DNA of 64,000 bases from Megaera polyxenophila (GCF_029982035.1 NZ_CP104166.1:1178001-1242000); one strand, 5' to 3'; counted from the stretch's first letter, positions 24,862-34,656 are shown. Program-made: numbers and translations. Notes: generated by a model not told the origin, from the letters alone.

Positions 24862-25509
24862 ATGAATTCTATAGCCTTAATAGGTGATGATAACAGTGAT
24901 TATTTCGTATCTATTTTGCGAGCTTTAGTTAAAAGTAAATTAACTTTATCTTATTTAATTATTTGTGGTAGCAATAAAAGTGATTTTGCAAACACAATTT
25001 ATGCTATAGATAACAATTTTTCGTTAAAAAATATAGAAAAAATACAATGTAATTTAATTAATCCTAATCTAATACAAATCTGTGAAGAAAATTCCATTCC
25101 ATGTTTTTGGGTAAACCAATCAAATAGTCCTATTGTGAGTAGAATTTTAAGTCAATATCCGGTAGATGTTTTGTTTGTAACCAAGTGGCCAATAAAAGAA
25201 GAGGTTATATATATACCTCGCCTTTTTGTCCTTAGTTGTTGTACATCTTCTGTGCCCACAGGCACAGAAAATGTAACAATTAATTTTCCTTTGAACCATA
25301 AATATTCTGGTATGGTTTATTTATATGTGATGCAGCCTTATACAAATAGAGAGATTATATTAGTAAAAAAAAGGTATAATATCAATAAAGAGGATACATT
25401 AGAGAAGGTTAATAAAAAGCTCCAAATTGAATGTATAAACCTTTCTATAGAGGTTTTAAATAAGATACAAAATGACAAGATTCCGCAGTTGCACTACCAA
25501 AAGGAATAG
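24862..25509 (+). CDS. Formyltransferase-like protein of unknown function
   Basis: A 215-residue protein with an N-terminal Rossmann-like opening ('SIALIGDDNSDYFVSILRAL'). The C-terminal half follows the layout of methionyl-tRNA/sugar formyltransferases: 'DVLFVTKWP', then 'VLSCCTSSVPTGTENV' where families read 'NIHPSLLP..RG', then 'GMVYLYVMQPYTNREIILVK' and 'INKEDTLEKVNKKLQ'. The usual catalytic Asn-His and Asp are not visible at those positions, so it may be a degenerate relative with another role. It stands 25 bp after the exporter ATPase. The assignment rests on pattern only. Confidence 0.4.
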   Translation: MNSIALIGDDNSDYFVSILRALVKSKLTLSYLIICGSNKSDFANTIYAIDNNFSLKNIEKIQCNLINPNLIQICEENSIPCFWVNQSNSPIVSRILSQYPVDVLFVTKWPIKEEVIYIPRLFVLSCCTSSVPTGTENVTINFPLNHKYSGMVYLYVMQPYTNREIILVKKRYNINKEDTLEKVNKKLQIECINLSIEVLNKIQNDKIPQLHYQKE

Positions 25510-25641
25510 GAAAAATTTTTATTTAATTTATGAAGGTGATATTATTTGATCAATAATACTTAATTCATTACTGCCAAACTTAAGAGAAGCACAAAGCTTC
25601 TTAAATTTATAAAAGGAATGATTCTAGTTAGAGAATGAAAT

Positions 25642-28437
25642 ATGATTCTTGATATTAATGACGCCATTAAAATTAAAAGTTACCGGTTTTTCACCCCATT
25701 GGAAAAGAATTGGTGGAGAATGTTGGGTTTTTACCTTGAAACGCCGATAATTTTTTCTTCTGGTTTAATAGAAGATCATTATACAGAAATTTCTTATAAG
25801 ACATCTAAAATAAGAGTGGCATCTGAGGAAATAAAAGTAACAGAAGTTAATAAAAATAGTTTATTTTTCAACCAAGAAGAATTTTCCTTTTTATCAAAAG
25901 GAACACAAATCAATTTTATTGAAGTAGGACAAACTCTTGTTATTAATCAGGATATAATTACTCCTATTTTTAAAATGCTTGAGTTTAAACAAGACCCCAT
26001 AAATAGTGATATGAGTGGGGAAGCGATAGCTAAAAATAAAAATTCATTTTTTCCTAATAACATTATATTTGCAGAAGATTATTTCTTAAATTTTATTCGT
26101 TTAATCGGATTATTTTTAAATAAAAAATTTTCTCTTGATTCCTACCCTTACATAATTTTTCTAACTTTTAATATAAATGAGTATCAAAATAATTATGATC
26201 AAATTAGGAGTGTTTTAAAATTAATACAAAAATGGCCATTGATTAAATACCCCACATTTTTTTTAGATGGTGGTAGTAACAGTGAAAGAGCTACTTTCAC
26301 TTCTTTATGGAAAGAAGAGTCCGATTTAAAATTGATAAAAGAAAGTATAGAAATTGGTTTAAAAACCCCCTCTGGGGCTCGTAATCAATACGATGTATTA
26401 AAGCAGAGAAAAGATAGTATAGAAGAACAAATTGGAAAACAAGTTACTAGTCATCTATCGGATTGTGACTATTTTGAATGGTCAGAATCATGGGCTATGC
26501 AGTTGAAAACTGGTTTTTTTGCTGATATATCAGTTGGTTATGGAGGTATTGGAAGTTACTGGCGAGGCACAAACTTGCCTATTTATTTTCCTGATCCTGA
26601 TGGTAAAGATATCGGGTTGTGGACTATAGGTACTACTACTTCTAATCGGCATTTCCCTCAATTGAAAAATGCTGTTATCGATAGTGATTCTATAAACATA
26701 TTTAAAAACTTAATAAAGAAATATGGGATTATTACTCTTGGTTGGTATATTGGTGAGTCCAATCAGCAAAAGTGTAGTGATAATTTTAAAATCCTCGAGG
26801 AAATATTAGAGCAAGCTAGCAAAGATGGAGCATTAGTATGTGGAATACATTATATAGCAGAAGAGTTTAAGAAGAAGTGGGATGCGCTGTATCCTAACTT
26901 ATTATGGAAGAATAATATACAAGAAGAGGAAAAATTTATTCCTAATTCAGATATAAAAAATGAAATCCCTACTTACGTGGACATTTTTAACCTTCCTTGT
27001 ATAAAAGTCCGTTCTATAGATCATAGTATAGATTCCTTATTGTCTATTTTACCTCATGATGTAGAAAAAATAGCAGACATAGGTTGCGGACCTGGACTCT
27101 TAGCAAGAAGAATTCCCTCTTTTTATAAGGTGATCTGTATAGATTTAGACGAAAAAATATTAGCCCCTGTAGATCGCTATAAAAAATTAGGGAGCATTAC
27201 AAAAATACCTTTAAAAGATAATAGTGTAGAATTAGTTATAGCGATGGATATTCTAGAGCATTTAAGCGATCAAGAACTTGAAAACGCCATTGTTGAATTA
27301 AGTAGAGTTTCTTCTAAATACGTGTATATACAGACCCCTCATAACGAAAATTTATCTTTTGGTCGGTATTTATGTCTGACATGTAATAAAACATCTCACA
27401 TCAATCATCATAAGCAGTCATTTGTATATAAAAAGCTCACAGATTTGTTTAATCAAAAAGGGTTGAAAGAAAAAATTGTTAACTTAACAGGTGATATGAC
27501 AACTAGTTGCTACTATCCTAAATATTATAGTGAAAAGCTTAATTTATCAAATTATAAAAATAGTGGAGTAGTTTGTCATTTTTGTGGAGAAACATCAAAT
27601 TTTTTAGACGCGTCATCTAATGATTCTTTATCTTTAAAATTAGAGAAAATTAGTAGCTCGCTCTATTTAAATCCATGGTATTCAGAAATAGGTATTCTTT
27701 TTTCTAAAAATAATTTAAGTATTCCTTTGTATACCGATAAAAGTGTTAGAAAGTTTTATTCCAAATCTGGTAAAATAGAGGCAATAGATAGTCCGTTGTT
27801 GATTCAGTATAACGAAATGAGTTTTACAGAGGGAGGGGTAAAAGCTAAGAATGATATTTCTTTTTTGGAAACAATACCTTATTATGTTTCACGTAATGCT
27901 TATGTTGAAAGTTTAGAAGAAGGGATTAATTTATATCCATCCAATTATGCTTCTTATATTTCTTTCTATACTTGTTTCTCTAATCTACCTATACCATGTA
28001 AGGTGCAAGTTTCTATTAATGGATTATTTCCTTTGGGATCCACAATTGCATGTTCTACCTTTAATATACAACTTCAAGAAATAGAAACTATTAAATTAAA
28101 TGTCAAAAAAGAAAATGAGAATTATACATTTGTATTTAACAAAAAAGATATTATTCCTATTTTTCTTTTTACATTTTTAGATAAAGGGAAACCCTTTTCA
28201 ATTCGAAAAGTTTCTTATTCTAGATTAAAGGGTTATACCCCCCTTGTACAAGACCCTAAGTATATGTATTCATTTAAGCAAGGCCAAGGTGCAGGGCATA
28301 TAGAGTACGTTGATGGAGAAACTGTATGGCGCTTATTATTACCTGCTGATGAAGAAAAAATATGTTTTAGCTATACTATTGAAAAATATGTAGAAAATAT
28401 AATTAAGCAGTTAAGAGACTCTGCAACAATGATTTGA
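25642..28437 (+). CDS. Fusion of deacetylase-like and SAM-dependent methyltransferase domains
   Basis: A 931-residue protein. Residues about 150-360 resemble polysaccharide-deacetylase-like (NodB-fold, DUF7033-associated) proteins: 'YPYIIFLTFNINEYQN', 'SIEIGLKTPSGA', 'SWAMQLKTGFFADISVGYGG' and 'YWRGTNLPIYFPDPDG'. The position usually reading EIGLH has Lys, and the G.R.H.L motif is replaced, suggesting lost metal ligands. Residues about 470-620 are a class I methyltransferase: 'IADIGCGPGLLARRIP', 'ICIDLDEKIL', 'VELVIAMDILEHLSD'. A Cys/His-rich stretch follows ('CLTCNKTSHINHHKQSF', 'CHFCGE'), then about 250 residues not recognised. Next to an ABC exporter, a methyltransferase could cap the glycan chain. 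Confidence 0.6.
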   Translation: MILDINDAIKIKSYRFFTPLEKNWWRMLGFYLETPIIFSSGLIEDHYTEISYKTSKIRVASEEIKVTEVNKNSLFFNQEEFSFLSKGTQINFIEVGQTLVINQDIITPIFKMLEFKQDPINSDMSGEAIAKNKNSFFPNNIIFAEDYFLNFIRLIGLFLNKKFSLDSYPYIIFLTFNINEYQNNYDQIRSVLKLIQKWPLIKYPTFFLDGGSNSERATFTSLWKEESDLKLIKESIEIGLKTPSGARNQYDVLKQRKDSIEEQIGKQVTSHLSDCDYFEWSESWAMQLKTGFFADISVGYGGIGSYWRGTNLPIYFPDPDGKDIGLWTIGTTTSNRHFPQLKNAVIDSDSINIFKNLIKKYGIITLGWYIGESNQQKCSDNFKILEEILEQASKDGALVCGIHYIAEEFKKKWDALYPNLLWKNNIQEEEKFIPNSDIKNEIPTYVDIFNLPCIKVRSIDHSIDSLLSILPHDVEKIADIGCGPGLLARRIPSFYKVICIDLDEKILAPVDRYKKLGSITKIPLKDNSVELVIAMDILEHLSDQELENAIVELSRVSSKYVYIQTPHNENLSFGRYLCLTCNKTSHINHHKQSFVYKKLTDLFNQKGLKEKIVNLTGDMTTSCYYPKYYSEKLNLSNYKNSGVVCHFCGETSNFLDASSNDSLSLKLEKISSSLYLNPWYSEIGILFSKNNLSIPLYTDKSVRKFYSKSGKIEAIDSPLLIQYNEMSFTEGGVKAKNDISFLETIPYYVSRNAYVESLEEGINLYPSNYASYISFYTCFSNLPIPCKVQVSINGLFPLGSTIACSTFNIQLQEIETIKLNVKKENENYTFVFNKKDIIPIFLFTFLDKGKPFSIRKVSYSRLKGYTPLVQDPKYMYSFKQGQGAGHIEYVDGETVWRLLLPADEEKICFSYTIEKYVENIIKQLRDSATMI

Positions 28438-28797
28438 GCCTGTGCTTTTACTTAGAATACGGTTTAATTTTGGATAAGTAAAAATATTGTATAAGTATCT
28501 CGTGTAGTAAAGTTAAAAATAGCAATTGCTCAATTCCAATACCCAAGTAGCATAATAAATGAGATAATCTACCAATTAGGAGCGGTACTGTACTTGATTT
28601 AAAATTTTTTGTAGGTATTTTAGAAACGTCTCCCAATATTAGATTTCGGCATAAATTTAGAGAAGAACAAAAACTATTAGATAAGAGACGGAAAAGATTT
28701 GATATATTTGGTAAATATTTATTGACTAGAATATGCATTTAGAAGTACTTTTCGCTAAAAGTTGTAGTAGTAGTATCTAAAAAATTAAATAATCATA
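28438..28797. other. Gap inside the polysaccharide locus, no supported gene
   Basis: This 360-bp stretch separates the methyltransferase fusion from the second asnB. Short frames exist on both strands (a 96-codon minus frame at 28448-28738 and a plus-strand tail of about 60 codons ending at 28741), but none has a ribosome-binding site, recognisable domain or codon pattern convincing enough to call. It may be a decayed gene. It presumably also holds the promoter for asnB copy 2. Confidence 0.5.
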
Positions 28798-30705
28798 ATG
28801 TGTGGAATTGTTGGTTTAATAAGTACCGAAAAAGACAAAATCTTTCTAAAAACAAGAATTGAACTGATGAAAGATTTAATCTCCCATCGAGGGCCCGATG
28901 GCGAAGGTATTTGGTTAGAGCAGGATGATAATATATGTTTAGGTCATAGACGTCTTGCAATTATAGATACTAAACATGGACATCAACCCCTTCAGTCTCA
29001 AGATGGAGATCTTGTAATAGTTTTCAACGGAGAAATTTATAATTATATTGAATTGCGTGAGGAGCTTATTAGGAAGGGTCATCCTATTATTTCTCATTCT
29101 GATACAGAAGTATTATTGTACGCATATAGAGAGTGGGGAGATGATTGTCTAAAGCATTTACTAGGAATGTTTGCTTTTGCTATATGGGACAGAAAAAAGA
29201 AAAGATTATTTTGTGCGCGTGATAGGATAGGTATTAAACCTTTTTACTATTTCTGGGATAGGAAAAATTTTGCATTTTCTTCTGAAATAAAATCAATTTT
29301 AGCTTCAAGTTTTGTTAAAGCAGAACCGAATCCACAGGGATTACAGGATTATATAACTTTTCAGTTTTGTTTAGGCGACAAAACTATGTTTAAAGATATT
29401 TATAAGCTTGAGCCTGGTTGGTTTATGGTAGTGCAGTATGGCAATGAAGAACTTACAATTAATAGATCCCAATATTGGGATCTTAATTATAGCACTGATA
29501 CTGTTCATGATGAAAAATGGTTTAATAGTAAGTTATTAGAATTACTAGAAAATTCGGTAGCCATGCATCTACGTTCTGATGTGCCTTTGGGTGCCCATTT
29601 ATCCGGGGGATTGGATTCTAGTACAGTCGCTTCTCTTGCTACAAGGTTTTTGTCTAATGGGAAGATTAATACATTTACGGGAGCATTTTCTGATGGTATA
29701 GCATATGATGAAACAAGATACGCTAAATCTGTTGCTAATCATATTGCTGCACAATATAATGAAGTGTACATCGAAGGGAATGACTTTCCATATGTCTTCC
29801 CTAAGCTTATTTATTATATGGATGAGCCAGCAGCCGGTCCAGGCCTTGTACCACAGTATTATGTTTCCAAATTGGCTTCTAAAAAAGTTAAAGTTGTATT
29901 AGGAGGACAAGGAGGGGATGAGGTTTTTATAGGGTATGCAAGGTATCTTATTGCATATTTAGAGAAGTGTGTTTTAGATAGTGTAAATGGTTCAGAAGTT
30001 AATGATAATTTAAGTTTGAATTCAATTGCTAAGAATCTTGGCACTCTTAAACCTTACATACCTCTGTTAAAAACTTTTTGGAAAAATGGGCTGTTTGAAA
30101 CTTGGGATAAAAGATATTTTCAGTTAATAGACCGAAGAGAGGGATATAAAGATTTATATTCTGATCAGTTATTTAATACTGATTATTCTTCTTTTGAAAG
30201 CTTTTGCAGAATTTTTAACCGTTCCGGGATTTTATCCCTTACAGATAAAATGAGCTACTTTGATATTAAAGGCTCTTTACCAGCTTTATTACAAGTTGAA
30301 GACAGAACAAGTATGGCTGCATCAATTGAATCCAGGGTTCCGTTATTAGACCATAGGGTGCTAGAATTTATGGCCACTGTTCCTGAACATATAAAATTTA
30401 AAAATGGAGATACTAAACATCTATTTAAGAATGTGATTAAAACAATTTTACCAAAAGAAATATATGAACGTAAAGATAAAATGGGCTTTCCAACTCCCTT
30501 AGAAAAATGGGTTAAGAATGAGGCACGGGAATTTGTTTTAGACACTTTATTATCAAATTCTGCAAAGCAAAGAGGTATCTACAACATACAAAAATTAGAG
30601 CATGCTATAGGTAATGAACCAAAATTCGGAAGGGTAGTCTGGGGGATATTATCTCTTGAAACATGGTATAAAACCTTTATAGATAAAGATATTTCCAGTA
30701 GGTAA
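28798..30705 (+). CDS. asnB: Asparagine synthase-like amidotransferase (copy 2)
   Basis: A 635-residue class II amidotransferase. Cys2 opens 'MCGIVGLIS', and 'SHRGPDGEG' and 'FNGEIYNYIELREEL' form the glutaminase. The synthase domain has the PP-loop 'HLSGGLDSSTVAS' near residue 262 and 'GGQGGDEVFIGYARY'. It is closer to the canonical bacterial AsnB/exosortase-associated amidotransferase pattern than copy 1, which has HRGRDD. Two diverged copies in one glycan locus suggest two amidations or one catabolic-type AsnB plus one sugar amidotransferase. The glycosyltransferase start follows 2 bp after the stop. Confidence 0.92.
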   Translation: MCGIVGLISTEKDKIFLKTRIELMKDLISHRGPDGEGIWLEQDDNICLGHRRLAIIDTKHGHQPLQSQDGDLVIVFNGEIYNYIELREELIRKGHPIISHSDTEVLLYAYREWGDDCLKHLLGMFAFAIWDRKKKRLFCARDRIGIKPFYYFWDRKNFAFSSEIKSILASSFVKAEPNPQGLQDYITFQFCLGDKTMFKDIYKLEPGWFMVVQYGNEELTINRSQYWDLNYSTDTVHDEKWFNSKLLELLENSVAMHLRSDVPLGAHLSGGLDSSTVASLATRFLSNGKINTFTGAFSDGIAYDETRYAKSVANHIAAQYNEVYIEGNDFPYVFPKLIYYMDEPAAGPGLVPQYYVSKLASKKVKVVLGGQGGDEVFIGYARYLIAYLEKCVLDSVNGSEVNDNLSLNSIAKNLGTLKPYIPLLKTFWKNGLFETWDKRYFQLIDRREGYKDLYSDQLFNTDYSSFESFCRIFNRSGILSLTDKMSYFDIKGSLPALLQVEDRTSMAASIESRVPLLDHRVLEFMATVPEHIKFKNGDTKHLFKNVIKTILPKEIYERKDKMGFPTPLEKWVKNEAREFVLDTLLSNSAKQRGIYNIQKLEHAIGNEPKFGRVVWGILSLETWYKTFIDKDISSR

Positions 30706-30707
30706 TT

Positions 30708-31931
30708 ATGAAACCTGATATGATGGTCATGCTAACTACAGATAGTAATATTGATCGTCGGATAATACAAGAAGCTGATAGCTTAGAATCTGCAGGTTGG
30801 AAAGTTACTATAATAGCGATGCCAAAAACTAGTGCTCTTTTCTCGGATGATAAAAGGGTACTTAGGCTTCCATTTTATCCAAGAATAGATAAAAATAACA
30901 GAAAATTATTTTTATTGTGGCTTTATAGGTGGGTGAACAAATACATGCTTCTTAGTTCTGCTGCCAGAACCTTAATTAGGAAGATAACCTGGCTTACTAC
31001 GGATATGGAAGATTTTTATTTAAGTGTATTTCGGAGTGTATTAGATAAATATAAACCTGCGGTTTTTGTTGCGCATGATTTACCTACTCTTCCAGCGGCA
31101 TGTTATGCAGCTGCTAAATGCAATGCAAAAGTAGTATATGATAGTCATGAGCTTTATGCTGAGCAGGAATTTTCCGATTTAGAAAAAAGAAAATGGAAAC
31201 AGCTAGAACAAAAATACATCGGACATTGTGACAGTGTTATAACGGTTAATAACCTGATAGCACAAGAGCTAAAGCAAAGATATCATCTTCTTGATGAAGT
31301 ATATGTTATTTCTAATGCCTTACCTTCCAAGAATAGGGTTAATATTAACAGTAAGATATTCCATCAAAAATTTGGTTTACAAGACCATGCTAAGGTTGTG
31401 TTATTCCAAGGTGGCTTATCGCTTAATAGGAATCTAGAAAAGTTAGTTGAATCCATGGCTTATGTCCAAAATCCGCTTGTTAATTTAGTAATTTTAGGAG
31501 ACGGACAATTAAGAAGTTTATTGCAATCTATTACAATAAAACATAATCTATCCAAAAAAGTTCATTTTCATCAAGCAGTTACTCAAGAGGAGCTATTAGA
31601 TTATACATCATGCGCGGATTTAGGAATTATTCCTTATCAAGCAACATGTTTAAATAATTATTACTGTACTCCAAACAAGCTTTTTGAATTTATAGCTGCA
31701 GAAATTCCAATTTTATCTGCAAAATTACCATCAATTGAGAACATATTAAATGAATTTCAGATAGGTTTAACAGCTGATTTTGCTTCCTCTTCCCAGATAT
31801 CTCACGCATTAGATTCGTTATTTGAAAATGAGCAGATTTTAAAAAAATATAAAAATAACCTAAATAAAGCGTCAAAGGAAATAGTATGGGAAGATAAAAA
31901 ATTTACTAGTATATTTGAAGGTTATAAGTGA
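30708..31931 (+). CDS. Glycosyltransferase family 4 protein
   Basis: A 407-residue GT-B glycosyltransferase. The N-terminal domain opens 'MVMLTTDSNIDRRIIQEA' and contains 'VAHDLPTLPAACYAAAK' and 'YDSHELYAE'. The donor domain has 'LFQGGLSLNRNLEKLVE', 'LGDGQ', 'ADLGIIPYQA' and 'CTPNKLFEFIAAEIPIL' with the conserved Glu. It probably adds one residue of the repeating unit. It is adjacent to asnB copy 2, and its stop overlaps the GTG start of the next glycosyltransferase. Confidence 0.92.
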   Translation: MKPDMMVMLTTDSNIDRRIIQEADSLESAGWKVTIIAMPKTSALFSDDKRVLRLPFYPRIDKNNRKLFLLWLYRWVNKYMLLSSAARTLIRKITWLTTDMEDFYLSVFRSVLDKYKPAVFVAHDLPTLPAACYAAAKCNAKVVYDSHELYAEQEFSDLEKRKWKQLEQKYIGHCDSVITVNNLIAQELKQRYHLLDEVYVISNALPSKNRVNINSKIFHQKFGLQDHAKVVLFQGGLSLNRNLEKLVESMAYVQNPLVNLVILGDGQLRSLLQSITIKHNLSKKVHFHQAVTQEELLDYTSCADLGIIPYQATCLNNYYCTPNKLFEFIAAEIPILSAKLPSIENILNEFQIGLTADFASSSQISHALDSLFENEQILKKYKNNLNKASKEIVWEDKKFTSIFEGYK

Positions 31932-33166
31932 ATATAGTTATAATTTATCAGTTTTTTCAATCTGAGGACGAACCCGGTCATTCTCTTACATATAATCTTA
32001 CACAAAATTTGGCTTTAAAAGGCAATAAAGTGACGGTGGTATGTAGTAAAATAGGATACATGAAAGGGAACACAGCTAATTTATCCTTTAAACAAAAGCT
32101 ATTACAGAAAACTAAAGTAGGGCCAGTAGAAGTGATAAGGATCTGGTCATATTTGGGTTTGCACAGTAGCTATATGGGGAGAATTTTTAACTATATTAGT
32201 TTTTCTATTTCTTCTGCTATAGCAATGCTGTTAATAAAGAAACCAGATGTAGTTTTAATCTCTTCTCCTCCTTTATTTTGTGCCTTTACTACAGGGTTAG
32301 TATGTTTACTAAGGCGTATTCCTTTTGTATTAGAGGTAAGAGATTTATGGCCTACTTCTTTAATAGAGCTCGGAGCAATAAAAAATAGTCTAATCAAGAG
32401 CGTGATGTTTTTGATGGAAAGGTTTTTGTATAACAAAGCTTATAAGATTATTACCCTTACTAAAGGGATAAAAAATTACTTACTAAATATTAAAATACCC
32501 GCTGAAAAGATTGCTTTCATCCATTGTGGGGTAAATTTGACGAAAATGTATCCAGATTATAATGCTGGCCTTAGCGTGCGTAGCCAATATGGATGGGGTA
32601 GTAAAAAGGTAGTTATGTATTTTGGAGCTTTAGGAGAAGCTAATAATATTGATGTAATTATCAGAGCTGCTGCAGATTTAAAATATAACAAAGATATTAT
32701 CTTTGTTATAATTGGAGATGGAATACGGAGAGAAAAAATCATACAGGATGTAGCTAATTTGAAATTAGAAAATGTATTAGTTTTACCGGCATTACCTAAA
32801 AGTGAAGGAAGAAAGTTTTTAAGCGCTGCCGATGTATGTATTGTAACTCTTAAGGATTTAAAAATTTTTGAAGGAGCTATACCTACAAAATTAATTGATT
32901 ATATGGCATGTGCGCGGCCTGTCTTATGTGGGGTTAAAGGAGAAGCAGAAGAAATAATACAAGATGCTAAGTGTGGTTATGTTTTTAATCCAAATGATGA
33001 AAAACAATTAGTTTATTTTTTACTCAAAATTCTTAGCAATAATGAAAAAAGTATAGAAATGGGAACAAATGGATACAACTATGTGGTTAAAAACTTTACT
33101 ATAGAAAAAATGCAGGAAGCCTTTGAAAGGGTTATAAAAAGTGTAGTAATATTCTCAAATTATTAA
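31928..33166 (+). CDS. Glycosyltransferase family 4, WbuB/WcaI-like
   Basis: A 412-residue GT-B enzyme resembling WbuB/WcaI-type transferases that use deoxy-amino sugars or fucose. Signatures are 'QFFQSEDEPGHSLTYNL' near the N-terminus, 'DVVLISSPPLF', 'VLEVRDLWPTSLIELGAIKN' and, in the C-terminal domain, 'FGALGEANNIDVIIRAA' and 'GAIPTKLIDYMACARPVLC'. Translation appears to begin at GTG 31928, overlapping the preceding stop (GTGA). It is the last gene of the plus-strand polysaccharide run; about 180 bp separate it from ubiX. Confidence 0.9.
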   Translation: MNIVIIYQFFQSEDEPGHSLTYNLTQNLALKGNKVTVVCSKIGYMKGNTANLSFKQKLLQKTKVGPVEVIRIWSYLGLHSSYMGRIFNYISFSISSAIAMLLIKKPDVVLISSPPLFCAFTTGLVCLLRRIPFVLEVRDLWPTSLIELGAIKNSLIKSVMFLMERFLYNKAYKIITLTKGIKNYLLNIKIPAEKIAFIHCGVNLTKMYPDYNAGLSVRSQYGWGSKKVVMYFGALGEANNIDVIIRAAADLKYNKDIIFVIIGDGIRREKIIQDVANLKLENVLVLPALPKSEGRKFLSAADVCIVTLKDLKIFEGAIPTKLIDYMACARPVLCGVKGEAEEIIQDAKCGYVFNPNDEKQLVYFLLKILSNNEKSIEMGTNGYNYVVKNFTIEKMQEAFERVIKSVVIFSNY

Positions 33167-33350
33167 TAGTTATTTTACAAAAGCTGAAAAAATATTAAAC
33201 TGTAGCCGGTGAAATAGCGAGGTTTGGTATTAGGTATTTTGTATTTTTGTTTATTCTATGAATAATTCAGCTTAAACTCTAGTTGTTGCCAGTTTATTAT
33301 TAGTATATTAGAATAAGGAGCTATTTAACTAAGTAAACCTTAATTTTAAT

Positions 33351-33935
33351 ATGCCCACAGAAATTAAAAAAATTATTGTTTCTATCACTGGTGCTTCGGG
33401 CGCAATTTACGGCATAAGATTACTTGAAGTATTAAGGGAATGCGGTGTAGAAACACATTTAATTGTTTCAAAATCAGCAAATTTAACCATTGCAACTGAA
33501 ACATCCTTTTCAATAGGTGATATCAAAAAGCTTGCTAATTATGCTTACCATCCGAGTGATATAGGAGCTAAAATTTCCAGTGGGTCATTTAAAGTAAATG
33601 GAATGATTGTAGCCCCCTGTAGCATGAAAACATTATCAGCAATAGCCTCAGGCATGGAAAATGATCTTATTACGCGGTCAGCTGCTGTCATTATCAAGGA
33701 GCAAAAAAAGTTAGCTTTAATGGTTAGAGAAACACCTCTTAGTGCGATTCATTTAGAAAATATGCTTAAACTTGCCAGAATAGGTGTTGCTATATGCCCT
33801 CCTGTTCCAGCATTTTACCACAATCCTACTACCTTAGATGACATAATTAATCATTCAGTAGCACGAACCCTAGATTTATTTGATATACAAACAAATCTTA
33901 TTAAAAGATGGCAAGGAATCTCCTCTAAAAATTAA
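33351..33935 (+). CDS. ubiX: Flavin prenyltransferase UbiX
   Basis: Makes prenylated FMN, the cofactor of the UbiD decarboxylase in ubiquinone synthesis. The 194-residue flavoprotein fold starts 'IIVSITGASGAIYGIRLLE'. It contains 'VAPCSMKTLSAIASGMENDLI', 'MVRETPLSAIHLENML' and 'ICPPVPAFYHNPTT', all hallmark segments. The serine and glutamate/arginine around 'RETPLS' are in place. It stands alone between the glycan locus and a minus-strand gene; the weak upstream region gives no clear promoter. Confidence 0.95.
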   Translation: MPTEIKKIIVSITGASGAIYGIRLLEVLRECGVETHLIVSKSANLTIATETSFSIGDIKKLANYAYHPSDIGAKISSGSFKVNGMIVAPCSMKTLSAIASGMENDLITRSAAVIIKEQKKLALMVRETPLSAIHLENMLKLARIGVAICPPVPAFYHNPTTLDDIINHSVARTLDLFDIQTNLIKRWQGISSKN

Positions 33936-33994
33936 CATTACAACCATAATACTATTCTGGGCTTTTTCTTAGGCCAAATTCTAATTATATATAG

Positions 33995-34501
33995 CTAACG
34001 TCCTATAACCCCTTTTTGAATTGGTTTAGCTATTTTTGCGCTTTCACTATCGCCGACACTAACACTCATTTTTGTGCTAGCTACTCCGCTAGCAATTTCT
34101 TGCGCAGATTTTTTAAGAGTAACCTCTTGAGTATATTTTAAACAAGCATCGCCAATCTTCCCAAGGCCAATTTTTTTACAGAATTCTCCGAATCCTTTTA
34201 TTAACTTCTCACTTTTGCTTAACTTACTTTCAGTATTTAGTTCTGCCGCCATTTGTTTAGCCATATCTTTACGAACTGGGTCTTGATCGAGGCGATTCCA
34301 GTTATCCACGATTCTAGGATCTTTAGAAAGGGTTTTATTTAACTTATCATATAAAGCTTCCACATCGTCTGCGGTAAATTGCTTTCCTTTATGATTTTTA
34401 GTAAAATCATCTATTATTGGGACTAATACTTGTTTAACGTAGACTTCCATTTCTTGTGGCGTTAAAGCGTTTGGGGTAGACTTTGGATCTGAAATAGGCA
34501 T
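33995..34501 (-). CDS. Hypothetical protein, helical, 168 residues
   Basis: A soluble, lysine- and glutamate-rich protein with no signal peptide or transmembrane segment. The start is set by a strong GGAGGAA five bases before the ATG at 34501 (protein begins 'MPISDPKSTPNALTPQEME'). A start 12 bases earlier would use the ribosome-binding site itself as codons. Helical stretches include 'VEALYDKLNKTLSKDPRIVD' and 'KLIKGFGEFCKKIGLGKIGD'. No family was recognised; Rickettsiales carry many such small proteins. The good ribosome-binding site and intact frame suggest it is expressed. Confidence 0.7.
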   Translation of the reverse strand: MPISDPKSTPNALTPQEMEVYVKQVLVPIIDDFTKNHKGKQFTADDVEALYDKLNKTLSKDPRIVDNWNRLDQDPVRKDMAKQMAAELNTESKLSKSEKLIKGFGEFCKKIGLGKIGDACLKYTQEVTLKKSAQEIASGVASTKMSVSVGDSESAKIAKPIQKGVIGR

Positions 34502-34656
34502 AAATTCCTCCATTAAGAAAATAAAATATATATATGATATTTTAGTATAGAAGTATCAAGTTAAGTATTTAATTTTAACAATTTAATTATTAAATAATTA
34601 AATTTATCCGTAATGTTGTAATTAGGGTAAGATACGCCCTATTAGCTAATTTAAAT

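Noticed and set aside
28448..28738. Minus-strand 96-codon frame between the methyltransferase fusion and asnB
   Set aside because: No ribosome-binding site, no recognisable domain, and opposite direction to the locus; AT-rich intergenic DNA gives such frames by chance.
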